A DNA stretch of 9,372 bases from Caryophanales bacterium UBA6356 (GCA_002440125.1 DJRQ01000050.1:1-9372); one strand, 5' to 3'. Shown: positions 1 through 7,524, counted from the stretch's first letter. A program made the numbers and translations. Notes: generated by a model not told the origin, from the letters alone.

Positions 1-39
1 ATATTAGGTTTTTCTAATTAAAAAAGCATTCTTTGATTC

Positions 40-66
40 AGCGCCTTGTTGGATTGGTGTTTTTTT
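40..66 (+). terminator. Possible weak terminator of an upstream gene
   Basis: Bases 40-45 can pair with 56-61 (six pairs, two of them G-T) around a 10-nt loop, and a run of T follows (60-66). This could end transcription of a gene lying to the left of the window. The stem is weak and no coding end is visible here, so the call is tentative. Confidence 0.2.
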
Positions 67-69
67 CTT

Positions 70-148
70 GCCAATGAAAATCAGGAATAGCCGAGTTAAC
101 AATGCTTCTTCTGAGGCGTGGGCATCCCATTAACTCTAGCATTTTGGC
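70..148 (+). other. Nested inverted repeats upstream of the operon
   Basis: Three nested complementary segments are visible: GCCAATG (70-76) with CATTTTGGC (140-148, two T bulged), GAGTTAA (93-99) with TTAACTC (130-136), and ATGC (102-105) with GCAT (122-125). Together they could fold into one long imperfect hairpin. It lies just before the TATAAT at 158-163, so it could be an operator region or a structured leader if transcription starts further upstream. It matches no riboswitch, T-box or tRNA that I recognise. Confidence 0.3.
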
Positions 149-157
149 GTTCGAGAC

Positions 158-163
158 TATAAT
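158..163 (+). promoter_or_regulatory. Candidate -10 box for the operon
   Basis: A perfect TATAAT lies 53 nt before the first start codon. At 16-18 nt spacing the upstream hexamer (around 135-140) does not resemble TTGACA, and there is no TG extension. A promoter here would need an activator or be weak. A second, poorer hexamer (TATAAC, 171-176) follows. The position suits the operon promoter, but support is limited to this one element. Confidence 0.35.
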
Positions 164-216
164 ATTGAGCTATAACAGCCACCATTCTTAGGCAAGGCGG
201 CTGATGAGGTTGCTTC

Positions 217-1698
217 ATGGAAATTAAAATCAAGCATCTTACGAAGGCTTTTCCTTCAAGAAATCAAAAGAAAGATCCGAAGGAAACCATCGCTGTAAAC
301 GATTTAAGCCTTGATATCAAGGATGGAGAGCTGATTGGCTTGCTCGGCCCATCGGGGTGTGGCAAGTCAACGACTTTGTATATGATTTCTGGCCTTAAAG
401 CTCCGACGTCCGGGGAAATTTGGTTTGGCGATTCAGATGTTACGAATCTATCGCCCGAAAAGCGCGGCATTGGACTGGTCTTCCAGAATTATGCCCTCTA
501 TCCTCACATGAGTGTTTACGATAACGTGAAGTTTCCTCTTACAAATTTGAAGATAAAAACGAGCAAAAAAGATGCCAAGATACTGAATGCTCTCTCTTTG
601 ATTGACTTATTAGAAAACGACTTAAATGAAATAAAATCGATTTTGCAGGAATCGGTTTATGATGGAAAAGTTTCTCGTGAAATTTTCATTAGGAAAATGG
701 TTTTCCGTTTCCATATCGTTTCTTCGCTTGCTTTGCAAATCTATAAATTTGGCTTTGCGGAAGTCATGGATGAGGAATTGAGAAAAAAAGCACAGGAGAT
801 CATTTCTTCTCTTAATGAAACAATTGATTTGGAAAAAAAGAAGCTCGCTGCAAAAAACATACAAATCAACGATAAATATGAGTTTCTTGACGCCAATGGG
901 AATCCTCTTATCGAAACAAGAAGACTCAATAAAGACGAAATTGACTCTTTGGTGCAAGAAACTGCTAGACTCGTTCAGATCGACGAATATTTGGAAAGAA
1001 AACCTTCCGAACTTTCGGGCGGTCAACAACAGCGTGTTGCTATCGCCAGGGCTCTTGTTAAAAAGCCAAAAGTGCTCCTTTTGGATGAGCCTTTAAGCAA
1101 TCTTGATGCTCGTTTGCGTCTTCAAACGCGCGAAGAGATCCGCCGAATCCAAAGAGAAACGGGAATTACCACCGTTTTCGTCACCCACGACCAAGAAGAG
1201 GCTATGTCCATTTCCGATCGTATTGTTGTCATGAAACTTGGCGTCAAAATGCAAGAAGGCGAACCGCAAGAAGTGTATCGCAATCCGAAGAACCTTTTCG
1301 TTGCTAAATTCTTGGGTACTCCTCCTATCAATGTTTTTGAGGGAAGGATCGAATCGGGCTCTCTTTTTATTGGAGACGAAAAGATTATTTCCTCGTCTGA
1401 TTTTAAAACCGATAAAAAAGTGTATGTGGGCATTCGGCCAGAGGGCTTCCTTTGCGATGAACACACGACCGAAAAACAAAAAGTCTTGGGGCTAGAGGTG
1501 AGGGCTATCCAAACCATGGGTCGAGATGTTTCTCTTATTTGCACTCACAAAGATTTTATTGGCCAAAACATCAAAATCATAATCGACTCGGACATTAAAA
1601 CGAAAGTCGGTCCTATGAGGTTTGGTATCCGTCCAACGAAACTTTATGTTTTTGATCATGATACCGAAGAAAGAATCCCTTTTGAGGTTTCAAAATAA
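217..1698 (+). CDS. ABC importer ATP-binding protein, CUT1/UgpC-MsmK type, with a large internal insertion
   Basis: This is the cytoplasmic ATPase that energises the importer encoded by the next three genes. Visible motifs are Walker A GPSGCGKST (residues 44-52), Q-loop Gln90, signature LSGGQ (266-270), Walker B VLLLDEP (286-292), D-loop SNLD (294-297) and switch His324. Residues from about 370 resemble the C-terminal regulatory (TOBE/MalK-like) region. The protein has 493 residues against about 360-370 for MalK/UgpC. The excess is a charged, mainly helical insertion at about 112-236, between the Q-loop region and the signature helix. Flanking sequence on both sides matches the normal fold, so this is an in-frame insertion, not decay. 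Insertions here are known in mycoplasma homologues such as MG187. The start is ATG 217, with GAGG at 206-209 and an in-frame stop at 205-207. The gene overlaps permease 1 at TAATG. Family is firm; substrate cannot be read from the ATPase. Confidence 0.93.
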   Translation: MEIKIKHLTKAFPSRNQKKDPKETIAVNDLSLDIKDGELIGLLGPSGCGKSTTLYMISGLKAPTSGEIWFGDSDVTNLSPEKRGIGLVFQNYALYPHMSVYDNVKFPLTNLKIKTSKKDAKILNALSLIDLLENDLNEIKSILQESVYDGKVSREIFIRKMVFRFHIVSSLALQIYKFGFAEVMDEELRKKAQEIISSLNETIDLEKKKLAAKNIQINDKYEFLDANGNPLIETRRLNKDEIDSLVQETARLVQIDEYLERKPSELSGGQQQRVAIARALVKKPKVLLLDEPLSNLDARLRLQTREEIRRIQRETGITTVFVTHDQEEAMSISDRIVVMKLGVKMQEGEPQEVYRNPKNLFVAKFLGTPPINVFEGRIESGSLFIGDEKIISSSDFKTDKKVYVGIRPEGFLCDEHTTEKQKVLGLEVRAIQTMGRDVSLICTHKDFIGQNIKIIIDSDIKTKVGPMRFGIRPTKLYVFDHDTEERIPFEVSK

Positions 1699-2636
1699 TG
1701 GAAAGCAAGAACAATTGGAAAGCTTGGCTTTATTTGGCGCCCGTTATTATTTTGCTGAGCGTTTTCACTTTCTATCCAATCATTAACACCTTCATCGTTT
1801 CTTTTACCGCTGATTACGATTATGTCCTTGGGAGTCGAGGCGGGTTCACCTTCGACAATTACGTGCAAGTCCTTTCACCTGATGGCATCTTTTTTGATGA
1901 TGTCATTAAAACGGCTCTCCCCAACACATTGTTGCTAACTTTTGTTACCGTCCCAACGTCTATTGCCTTGTCTTTGGCTATTGCCATAGGCCTAAATTCC
2001 ATCAGCGTCTTCAAAAAATTTTTCCAGACGGTGTTTTTTATGCCTTATGTAACAAATGCAATTGCGATTGGCATGGTTTTTAGCATTATTTTCGACACGC
2101 AGTATGGCCTTTTTAATGCTTTGTTTGGATCGCAAGGCCATCCGTGGATCAATATGAATATCGAGACTGGCGAAACGGTTAATTTTTGGTCGGCCTTTTT
2201 TGCCATTTGCTTCTATATTGTATGGCATTCTCTGCCATACAAAATTCTTATCTTCCTAGGCGGGCTACAAAATATCGATAACCAATATTACGATGCTGCC
2301 AAAATCGATGGAGCTTCGCGCTTCAAAACCATTATGAAAGTGACAGTTCCCTTATTATCGCCGCAAATCCTCTACATCATGATCACTTCTTTTATCGGTG
2401 CCTTCAAAGAATATAACTCCGTGATTGGCCTATTTGGCAAAGACGCTGGCTCTTTTGATGTGACGACGAGTGGATTTGGTGCTTCGAGCATGAAGACAAT
2501 GGTTTATTTCGTCTATGATCAAATCGCTGCGAATCAAGTCCAATATGCTTCAGCGGCCGCAGTTATTCTCTTCTTGATAATTTTGCTTTTTACTGGAATT
2601 CAATTCGAAGTATCAAAAAAGAGGGTTCACTATTAA
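1698..2636 (+). CDS. ABC importer permease 1, MalF/UgpA-like
   Basis: This is one of the two membrane subunits of the importer. It has 312 residues with about six hydrophobic segments (roughly 10-36, 74-98, 110-134, 165-188, 221-243 and 282-302). The EAA loop that docks on the ATPase is clear at 197-222 (core YYDAAKIDGAS, ending VPLLSP). Length and a single N-terminal helix before the first loop fit UgpA/LacF-type CUT1 permeases better than the longer MalF. The start codon shares its A with the ATPase stop (TAATG), and only a modest GAGG (1684-1687) lies 10 nt upstream, which suggests translation coupled to the ATPase gene. The carbohydrate-type family is clear; the transported compound is not. 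Confidence 0.93.
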   Translation: MESKNNWKAWLYLAPVIILLSVFTFYPIINTFIVSFTADYDYVLGSRGGFTFDNYVQVLSPDGIFFDDVIKTALPNTLLLTFVTVPTSIALSLAIAIGLNSISVFKKFFQTVFFMPYVTNAIAIGMVFSIIFDTQYGLFNALFGSQGHPWINMNIETGETVNFWSAFFAICFYIVWHSLPYKILIFLGGLQNIDNQYYDAAKIDGASRFKTIMKVTVPLLSPQILYIMITSFIGAFKEYNSVIGLFGKDAGSFDVTTSGFGASSMKTMVYFVYDQIAANQVQYASAAAVILFLIILLFTGIQFEVSKKRVHY

Positions 2637-3565
2637 TGGAAAAGAATAATGAAGGATTTATTTTGGTCCTTAGCGACGAAGGAAGGTCGGTTTATCAAAA
2701 AGAGGTTTTTTCGAAGATTTTGAAGATTGTCTCTTTGACCTTGATGTATGCTTTTTTGGCGTTAATGTCCGTTGTGATGATTTTCCCTTTTTACTGGATG
2801 TTGATTACTTCCTTAAAAGGTGGAGCCGAAATACAAAGACTTGTTCCTACGATGTGGCCTGAAGTCGTGAGATGGGACAATTACGCAAGCGCTTTTACGA
2901 GACTTAATTTCGGCGTTTTGCTTAAGAACACACTGGTGGTTGGCATCGTTTCCACGATTGGGACTCTGATTACAACTATTTTTGCTGCTTTCGCATTTGC
3001 GCGTTTAGAGTTTAAAGGTAAGGATTTGCTTTTCTCCATCCTTCTTTCAACGATGATGATTCCCGGCGAAATGATGGTCGTTTCGAATTACGTCTCTGTT
3101 TCCTTGTTGGGGCTTACGGGTGGGAAGAATCTACTAGGGGCCTATACCGCTATGATTATTCCGTTCATGATATCTGTGTTTTACATCTATCTTTTAAGGC
3201 AAAACTTCAAGCAAATCCCCAATGAACTATATTTGGCGGCTAAAGTGGATGGTAAAAGCGATTGGACTTATTTATGGAGGGTTATGGTTCCTCTTGCCAT
3301 GCCGACTCTTACGACTATTTTCATATTAAAACTTATGGGTTCTTGGAATGCCTATGTTTGGCCGAATCTCATCGCTTCCGGTAATTCCGATTTCTATTTG
3401 ATCACCAATGGTCTTCGTGAGACTTTTAATGTTTCAGAAAACTATGATGATTATGGTGCTCAGATGGCCGCAACCGTCATAGTTACCGTCCCTTTGCTGA
3501 TTGTGTTTATATTCTTCCGCAAATACATTATGCGTGGCGTTTCCCGCGCCGGTATCAAGGGATAA
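2636..3565 (+). CDS. ABC importer permease 2, MalG/UgpE-like
   Basis: This is the second membrane subunit, pairing with the preceding permease. It has 309 residues. A cytosolic N-terminal stretch of about 30 residues precedes the first hydrophobic segment (31-58), and further segments follow at about 98-122, 132-158, 168-187, 218-236 and 278-295. The EAA loop is at 198-223 (core LYLAAKVDGKS, then VPLAMP). The WNAYVWP motif just after it (236-243 region) is typical of MalG/UgpE-type subunits. The start overlaps the previous stop as TAATG, with GAGGG (2621-2625) 10 nt upstream, the same layout as the ATPase-permease 1 junction. Family assignment is firm. Confidence 0.93.
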   Translation: MEKNNEGFILVLSDEGRSVYQKEVFSKILKIVSLTLMYAFLALMSVVMIFPFYWMLITSLKGGAEIQRLVPTMWPEVVRWDNYASAFTRLNFGVLLKNTLVVGIVSTIGTLITTIFAAFAFARLEFKGKDLLFSILLSTMMIPGEMMVVSNYVSVSLLGLTGGKNLLGAYTAMIIPFMISVFYIYLLRQNFKQIPNELYLAAKVDGKSDWTYLWRVMVPLAMPTLTTIFILKLMGSWNAYVWPNLIASGNSDFYLITNGLRETFNVSENYDDYGAQMAATVIVTVPLLIVFIFFRKYIMRGVSRAGIKG

Positions 3566-3584
3566 CTCATTTTTGTTTTTAAAT

Positions 3585-3592
3585 TAAGGAGA
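3585..3592 (+). promoter_or_regulatory. Strong ribosome binding site of the solute-binding protein
   Basis: TAAGGAGA lies 6 nt before ATG 3599. It is much closer to consensus than the sites of the two coupled permeases, so the binding protein is probably made in excess over the membrane subunits, as is usual for ABC importers. Confidence 0.7.
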
Positions 3593-3598
3593 TAATAA

Positions 3599-5116
3599 AT
3601 GGCACAAAAGAAAAAAATGATTCGAATTGGAGTGCTGTCTTTGATTGGGATTGCCGCATTGGCTTCGTGCTCTTCTGGTGGGGACGGAGGCGATGTTGAT
3701 TTGTCTCTTCCCGAAGACGATCCGACTTCGACTGTGAAAATTACTTTCTGGAATTGCTTAGGACATGCCAAATCCACCGTTTTGAACACGATCGTTGATG
3801 CTTTCAACGAAAAATACGCTGGCAAGTACGAGGTTGAGAGTAAAAATCTCGCCCCCGACTACGATTCCTTGGCCGAACAAGCGAGAACGAAGCTTGCGGC
3901 TCATGAAATTCCGGCTATGATCATGGGATATCCGGACAATTTCTCCACTTATATCGGTCAGAATATTGGTAATTCTGCTCTCCTTCGTTTGGATAATTTC
4001 ATCAACGATCCGACGTTTGGCTACACGAAAGAGGAATTGGCTGATTTTGTTCCTGCATTCTACCAAGAAGGACAAGATTTCCAATTCGAAGGACAATGGT
4101 CTATGCCGATGTATAAATCGACCGAGGCCATGTATTACAATGCTGCGTATTTTGCCGGTGCTAATCTTCAAAACGACAAGAAATTCGCTTCGAATAACGA
4201 ATACAGCACCTTAAAAGAGACCGCTAATAACGCTTCGGCTTCTGACGAAGATATCAAAGCTTTGAAAGATTGGGTCGTCGCCAATAAAGGCTATAGCTAT
4301 TCGGTACCGGAAACATGGGAGGAAATGATTTCTGTTTCGAGGCAGATGAAGGCCGATATGAAAACGGCTGGGATTTCGGATGAGTTCTATCCAGTTGGTT
4401 ACGATTCGGATTCGAATCTCATGATCTCGCAAATGGCTATGCGTGACATTCCTTACACGACCAACGAAAATATTTCCAGAGCGAGCGATCACATTGTCTT
4501 TAATAACGCCAAAACGAAAGAACTCGTGAACGAAATTGTGGGTCTTATCAACGACAAACTCCTTGTTACCAAAAATATCCTGGGCGGGAAATATACGAAC
4601 GAATATTTCACATCCATCAAGACGGCGATGTCTATTGGCTCGACCGGTGGCTCTTCCTATCAAATTTCCACGAACTTCCCTGTGCGACTTGCTCCTGTTC
4701 CTCATCCCGAGGGAAAAACGCCCAAATACATCCAGCAAGGGCCTTCAATCGCCTTCTTCAACAACGGAAACGACTATATTCATAAAGGCGCTTGGCTCTT
4801 CTATAAGTATTTGGCTGAGCCAGTTAATAATGCCAAATTAGCTTTGCAAAACTCCTATGACCCGATTCGTCTTTCTTCTTTCGAGACGGATGAGTATAAG
4901 CAATGGGTGGCTCAAAAAGACAAAGGCTTGAATTATGCCATCCCCGCTTTGACCTCGAAGCTTCGAAATAATTACATGACCTCCTCTGTCTTCTTAGGAT
5001 CCGAGACGGCACGTTCGGAAATTGGAAACGTCATTAAATATGTCGTGGCCGAGAACCGCAACGTGGATAGTGCCATAAAATTGGCATACAACAACACCAT
5101 TAAAAACACTAAATAG
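3599..5116 (+). CDS. Solute-binding lipoprotein of the ABC importer (family 1, UgpB-like)
   Basis: This protein captures the substrate outside the membrane and delivers it to the permeases. Residues 1-23 are a lipoprotein signal peptide (KKKMIRIG, then a hydrophobic core) with lipobox LASC and lipidation at Cys24. A Gly/Asp/Ser-rich tether follows. Family 1 features are the first beta strand VKITFWNCLG (46-55), WSMPMYKSTEAMYYN (167-181; compare the PVLYYN motif of sugar-binding proteins), and a helix in the 395-406 region with GAWLFYKYLA. At 505 residues it is longer than the usual 420-450. Part of the excess is a charged, low-complexity stretch at about 188-230. It follows permease 2 by 33 nt and has its own ribosome binding site. 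The ligand is not deducible; UgpB relatives bind phosphorylated glycerol compounds, while others bind oligosaccharides. Confidence 0.9.
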   Translation: MAQKKKMIRIGVLSLIGIAALASCSSGGDGGDVDLSLPEDDPTSTVKITFWNCLGHAKSTVLNTIVDAFNEKYAGKYEVESKNLAPDYDSLAEQARTKLAAHEIPAMIMGYPDNFSTYIGQNIGNSALLRLDNFINDPTFGYTKEELADFVPAFYQEGQDFQFEGQWSMPMYKSTEAMYYNAAYFAGANLQNDKKFASNNEYSTLKETANNASASDEDIKALKDWVVANKGYSYSVPETWEEMISVSRQMKADMKTAGISDEFYPVGYDSDSNLMISQMAMRDIPYTTNENISRASDHIVFNNAKTKELVNEIVGLINDKLLVTKNILGGKYTNEYFTSIKTAMSIGSTGGSSYQISTNFPVRLAPVPHPEGKTPKYIQQGPSIAFFNNGNDYIHKGAWLFYKYLAEPVNNAKLALQNSYDPIRLSSFETDEYKQWVAQKDKGLNYAIPALTSKLRNNYMTSSVFLGSETARSEIGNVIKYVVAENRNVDSAIKLAYNNTIKNTK

Positions 5117-5120
5117 GAGA
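5115..5120 (+). promoter_or_regulatory. Ribosome binding site of the nuclease, overlapping the preceding stop codon
   Basis: AGGAGA starts within the TAG stop of the binding-protein gene (5114-5116) and ends 7 nt before ATG 5128. Ribosomes ending the upstream gene would sit on this site, which favours joint expression of transporter and nuclease. Confidence 0.65.
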
Positions 5121-5127
5121 AAGAAAA

Positions 5128-7029
5128 ATGCTGAAGACCCGATATTTGCTTCTTATTACACCGTTTTTGTTCACACTGTCCGGCTGCAAACGGTCCACTT
5201 CCGCTTCCTATCTTGACTTAACGGCCGATAGTCATTATGGACGCATTAGTTTCGATCAAAAAAACGAGAATTTATCTTCTGGCGACACGATCACGTTTTC
5301 TGTTTCGCCAATAGAACATTTTTTGGTGGATTATGTCTCGGTTAATGGTGAAAGGGTTCAAAAAAGCGGGGATAAGTATTCTTATACTTTGAAAGAAGGC
5401 GTTAACCGCGTTGCCGCTTATTATGTTGTCGATAAAGACTACGATTGGGTCGAAAACTTTAAGCTCAATGTTGATAGCGATGTTTTTTACAATGTGATGA
5501 ATAACCCAAAAAGCGTTGATTTTCGCGCTTTCGGTTTGGAGCAAATGGCGACAGAATATACGGACGGTTTAAAAATAGGTGCCTCCTCTTTTATGAACTA
5601 CGTTGATGGAGATACCACCCATGTCGCTACCCTTAATAAAGGATATACCGTTAAAATTCGTTATCTTGGGATAGATACCCCCGAATCGACATCTGAACTC
5701 GAGGAGTGGGGGAAGACGGCCTCTCTCTATAACAAATCCGTTTTATCCAAAGCCAAGCGCATTATTTTGGAGTCGCAGGGCTGGGCAAAAGGCTCTGATT
5801 CGAAAGCGGCAACTGCCGATGGCAATCAACGCTCATTGGCCTATGTTTGGTATTCAGAGAAAGAAGATCCTGCTTTGGAGGATTTCCGCTGCCTTAATTT
5901 GGAAATGGTCTATCAAGGCTTTTCACAAGGCATTGGCTCGAGCGACGATATGGGGGAAAAATTCTATTGGGCCTTCGATGGGGCTAATCTTTCCGCCAAA
6001 GCCAACAAACGACATGAATATAGTGGGCAACCTGACGAGAATTATTTCTATTATTCCAAAGACAACCCTCCAGTACAAAAGACTTTAAAAGAGGTTTATG
6101 AAGCGACAGAACTTGAAGATGGAACTTTGAAGTGTTCCTTGTTTGATCTTAATTCGTCTCATAGTGATTGTTCGAAAACTCTTTATCAATTAGAGGGGTA
6201 TGTCACTCGAAAACTTGATGGAGCCTTTTATTTCCAAGACAAGCCTTCTTATGCAATGCCTTCCGATGGGTCACTTCCTGAGGCCTATGGCATGTATGTC
6301 TTTACCTACGCTCAAACCCCAATCGACGTCGGCGATTACGTCAAGGTTATTGGCGTTCTATCTTCTTATTCAGGCACCCTTCAGATGATGGGCGTCTCTT
6401 ATCGAGAATTCGACGCAGATCCTTATAGGGATATTCAAATCGTTTCCGACAAGTCCGTCTCGAAGAACGATATTAAACCTATCGAACTTACCAAGGAACA
6501 ATATGATGATGCTTCAACAAGCGGTAAAAACCTTAATCATGTGTTGGTTTCCATCAAAGAGGATGTCTATTGCAATGCCGATACTACTTTCACGGATGGG
6601 GGTGTACAAGAGGTAAATCGATATAACACCGCATATCCCTATTACAACGACAATAACAAACTCATCTTCTTTGGCAATATCGGTTCTTCTAATTCCAACT
6701 CGACAGAAGTCCGTTTTGTTCAATTCGATGGCGTTTTGAAGACCTATGGTGCCCAAACTTCCTATTCTTATAAGTTCTACACCGGTGGAACGAATTATTA
6801 TAACCCTCTTGGCGCCGAATACGTTTATCCCTCTCCGGTTACGGAAGAAACTGCCGCGACCGAAGAGGAAAAAGAGGCTGCTAAGTCCCTCATTACCACA
6901 ACTTATGAAGCAAAGATTTGCAAAATGACCGGCATTTGGCAAAACTACGTCTCTGCTTCAGGGAAGAATTCTCGCGATCAGATTGCTATCGTGAATCCGA
7001 ACGACGTGAAGATTATTTCGACATATTAA
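5128..7029 (+). CDS. Surface lipoprotein nuclease: SNase-like domain plus OB-fold
   Basis: This is predicted to cut extracellular DNA and/or RNA at the cell surface. A signal peptide ends in lipobox LSGC, with lipidation at Cys20. Residues about 30-100 resemble an InlB-type beta repeat (ending AAYYV). About 148-300 is a thermonuclease (SNase) domain: VDGDT (159-163), Arg178, GIDTPE (181-186) and DGNQR (231-235). By alignment to S. aureus nuclease these match metal ligands Asp21/Asp40/Thr41 and catalytic Arg35, Glu43 and Arg87 (here Asp162, Asp183, Thr184, Arg178, Glu186, Arg235), so activity is expected and should need Ca2+. About 353-426 looks like a YhcR-type OB-fold (LEGYV, FYFQD, VGDYVKVIGV, YSGTLQM). 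The remaining 200 residues are unassigned beta-rich sequence. It lies 11 nt after the binding-protein gene. The SNase call is firm, the OB call good, and the link to uptake is inferred from context. Confidence 0.88.
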   Translation: MLKTRYLLLITPFLFTLSGCKRSTSASYLDLTADSHYGRISFDQKNENLSSGDTITFSVSPIEHFLVDYVSVNGERVQKSGDKYSYTLKEGVNRVAAYYVVDKDYDWVENFKLNVDSDVFYNVMNNPKSVDFRAFGLEQMATEYTDGLKIGASSFMNYVDGDTTHVATLNKGYTVKIRYLGIDTPESTSELEEWGKTASLYNKSVLSKAKRIILESQGWAKGSDSKAATADGNQRSLAYVWYSEKEDPALEDFRCLNLEMVYQGFSQGIGSSDDMGEKFYWAFDGANLSAKANKRHEYSGQPDENYFYYSKDNPPVQKTLKEVYEATELEDGTLKCSLFDLNSSHSDCSKTLYQLEGYVTRKLDGAFYFQDKPSYAMPSDGSLPEAYGMYVFTYAQTPIDVGDYVKVIGVLSSYSGTLQMMGVSYREFDADPYRDIQIVSDKSVSKNDIKPIELTKEQYDDASTSGKNLNHVLVSIKEDVYCNADTTFTDGGVQEVNRYNTAYPYYNDNNKLIFFGNIGSSNSNSTEVRFVQFDGVLKTYGAQTSYSYKFYTGGTNYYNPLGAEYVYPSPVTEETAATEEEKEAAKSLITTTYEAKICKMTGIWQNYVSASGKNSRDQIAIVNPNDVKIISTY

Positions 7030-7045
7030 CTTTAGAAAAATTAAG

Positions 7046-7055
7046 AAAGGAAGGA
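7046..7055 (+). promoter_or_regulatory. Ribosome binding site that fixes a GTG start
   Basis: AAAGGAAGGA lies just before GTG 7060. An in-frame TAA at 7042-7044 rules out an earlier start, and the first in-frame ATG is at 7105, too far from this site. The purine-rich site therefore supports initiation at GTG. Confidence 0.65.
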
Positions 7056-7059
7056 TAAA

Positions 7060-7509
7060 GTGTCACGGATAAAATTGGGAAAACCATTATTCGATGCCAA
7101 GAAAATGATTCTCTTGTGGGAGAAAAGCGAAGAAGAAAATGTCCTTTCCGCTTCGGAGACTATTTCTTCCTCTGATATCGGCAAATTCTCGGAAGCAGCT
7201 CATAAACGCGATTCCGAGGCGTATGATCTTTCTCAAACCGCCCTTTGTTTCGAGGTCATAGGCGGTATTTTGGTTGTAATCGGAGTTTTGTTTGTCTTTC
7301 TTTCACTAAAGAAGCGGATGAATGCGATAGTCGGCATCGATTTTTTGTCGTTGCAGTTTTTCATATGTTGCGCCTGCCTTTTTTTCGGGATAGTTTTGCT
7401 TTCAATAGGAACGACACTTCTAATCAAGGCTCTTCGAAAAAGGAAGGAAGCTCGAAGAGATATCGATTATTTGAACGGTTTAAGGCAAACCAATATAAAA
7501 AAGTCGTAA
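7060..7509 (+). CDS. Uncharacterised small membrane protein with two predicted helices
   Basis: I do not recognise a family for this 149-residue protein. It has a polar, Ser/Glu-rich N-terminal part (1-58), a hydrophobic segment at about 62-82, a short basic loop (KKR, 84-86), a second hydrophobic segment at about 94-123 with a CCAC cluster (103-106), and a strongly basic tail from Lys123 (KALRKRKEARR). The basic loop and tail point to a cytosolic side by the positive-inside rule, which makes two simple passes hard to reconcile unless one segment is re-entrant or the N-terminus is also cytosolic. There is no signal peptide or lipobox. It starts at GTG 30 nt after the nuclease and precedes the second lipoprotein, so it is probably co-expressed. 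A role in anchoring, assembly or transport is only a guess from position. Confidence 0.75.
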   Translation: MSRIKLGKPLFDAKKMILLWEKSEEENVLSASETISSSDIGKFSEAAHKRDSEAYDLSQTALCFEVIGGILVVIGVLFVFLSLKKRMNAIVGIDFLSLQFFICCACLFFGIVLLSIGTTLLIKALRKRKEARRDIDYLNGLRQTNIKKS

Positions 7510-7524
7510 TTTTTCTCTATTGCT

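Noticed and set aside
144..160. tRNA or tmRNA end suggested by GTTCGAG near 149
   Set aside because: The T-loop-like GTTCGAG has no complementary T-stem on its 3' side (CTATAA cannot pair with TTGGC), and no acceptor stem or CCA follows.
39..203. Long-range pairing of CAGCGCCTTG (39-48) with CAAGGCGGCTG (193-203)
   Set aside because: The match needs a bulge and spans 150 nt across a likely terminator and the candidate promoter, so it is unlikely to lie on one transcript as a functional stem.
550..924. ATPase interrupted by a mobile element or frameshift
   Set aside because: The frame is continuous, all nucleotide-binding motifs flank it intact, and there are no terminal inverted repeats or target duplications. 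Homologous proteins carry an insertion at this place.
4211..4738. Minus-strand open frame of 175 codons opposite the solute-binding protein gene
   Set aside because: It lies wholly inside a well-supported gene, has an Arg/His/Ile-rich composition typical of antisense reading, and shows no start signal or recognisable domain. The other long minus-strand frames (for example 1122-1544, 6514-6942 and 7517-7948) were dropped for the same reasons.
217..5116. Maltose or sn-glycerol-3-phosphate importer as a specific assignment
   Set aside because: The subunits fit the broad CUT1 group, but no ligand-specific residues can be read by eye and the nuclease context argues against a default sugar label.
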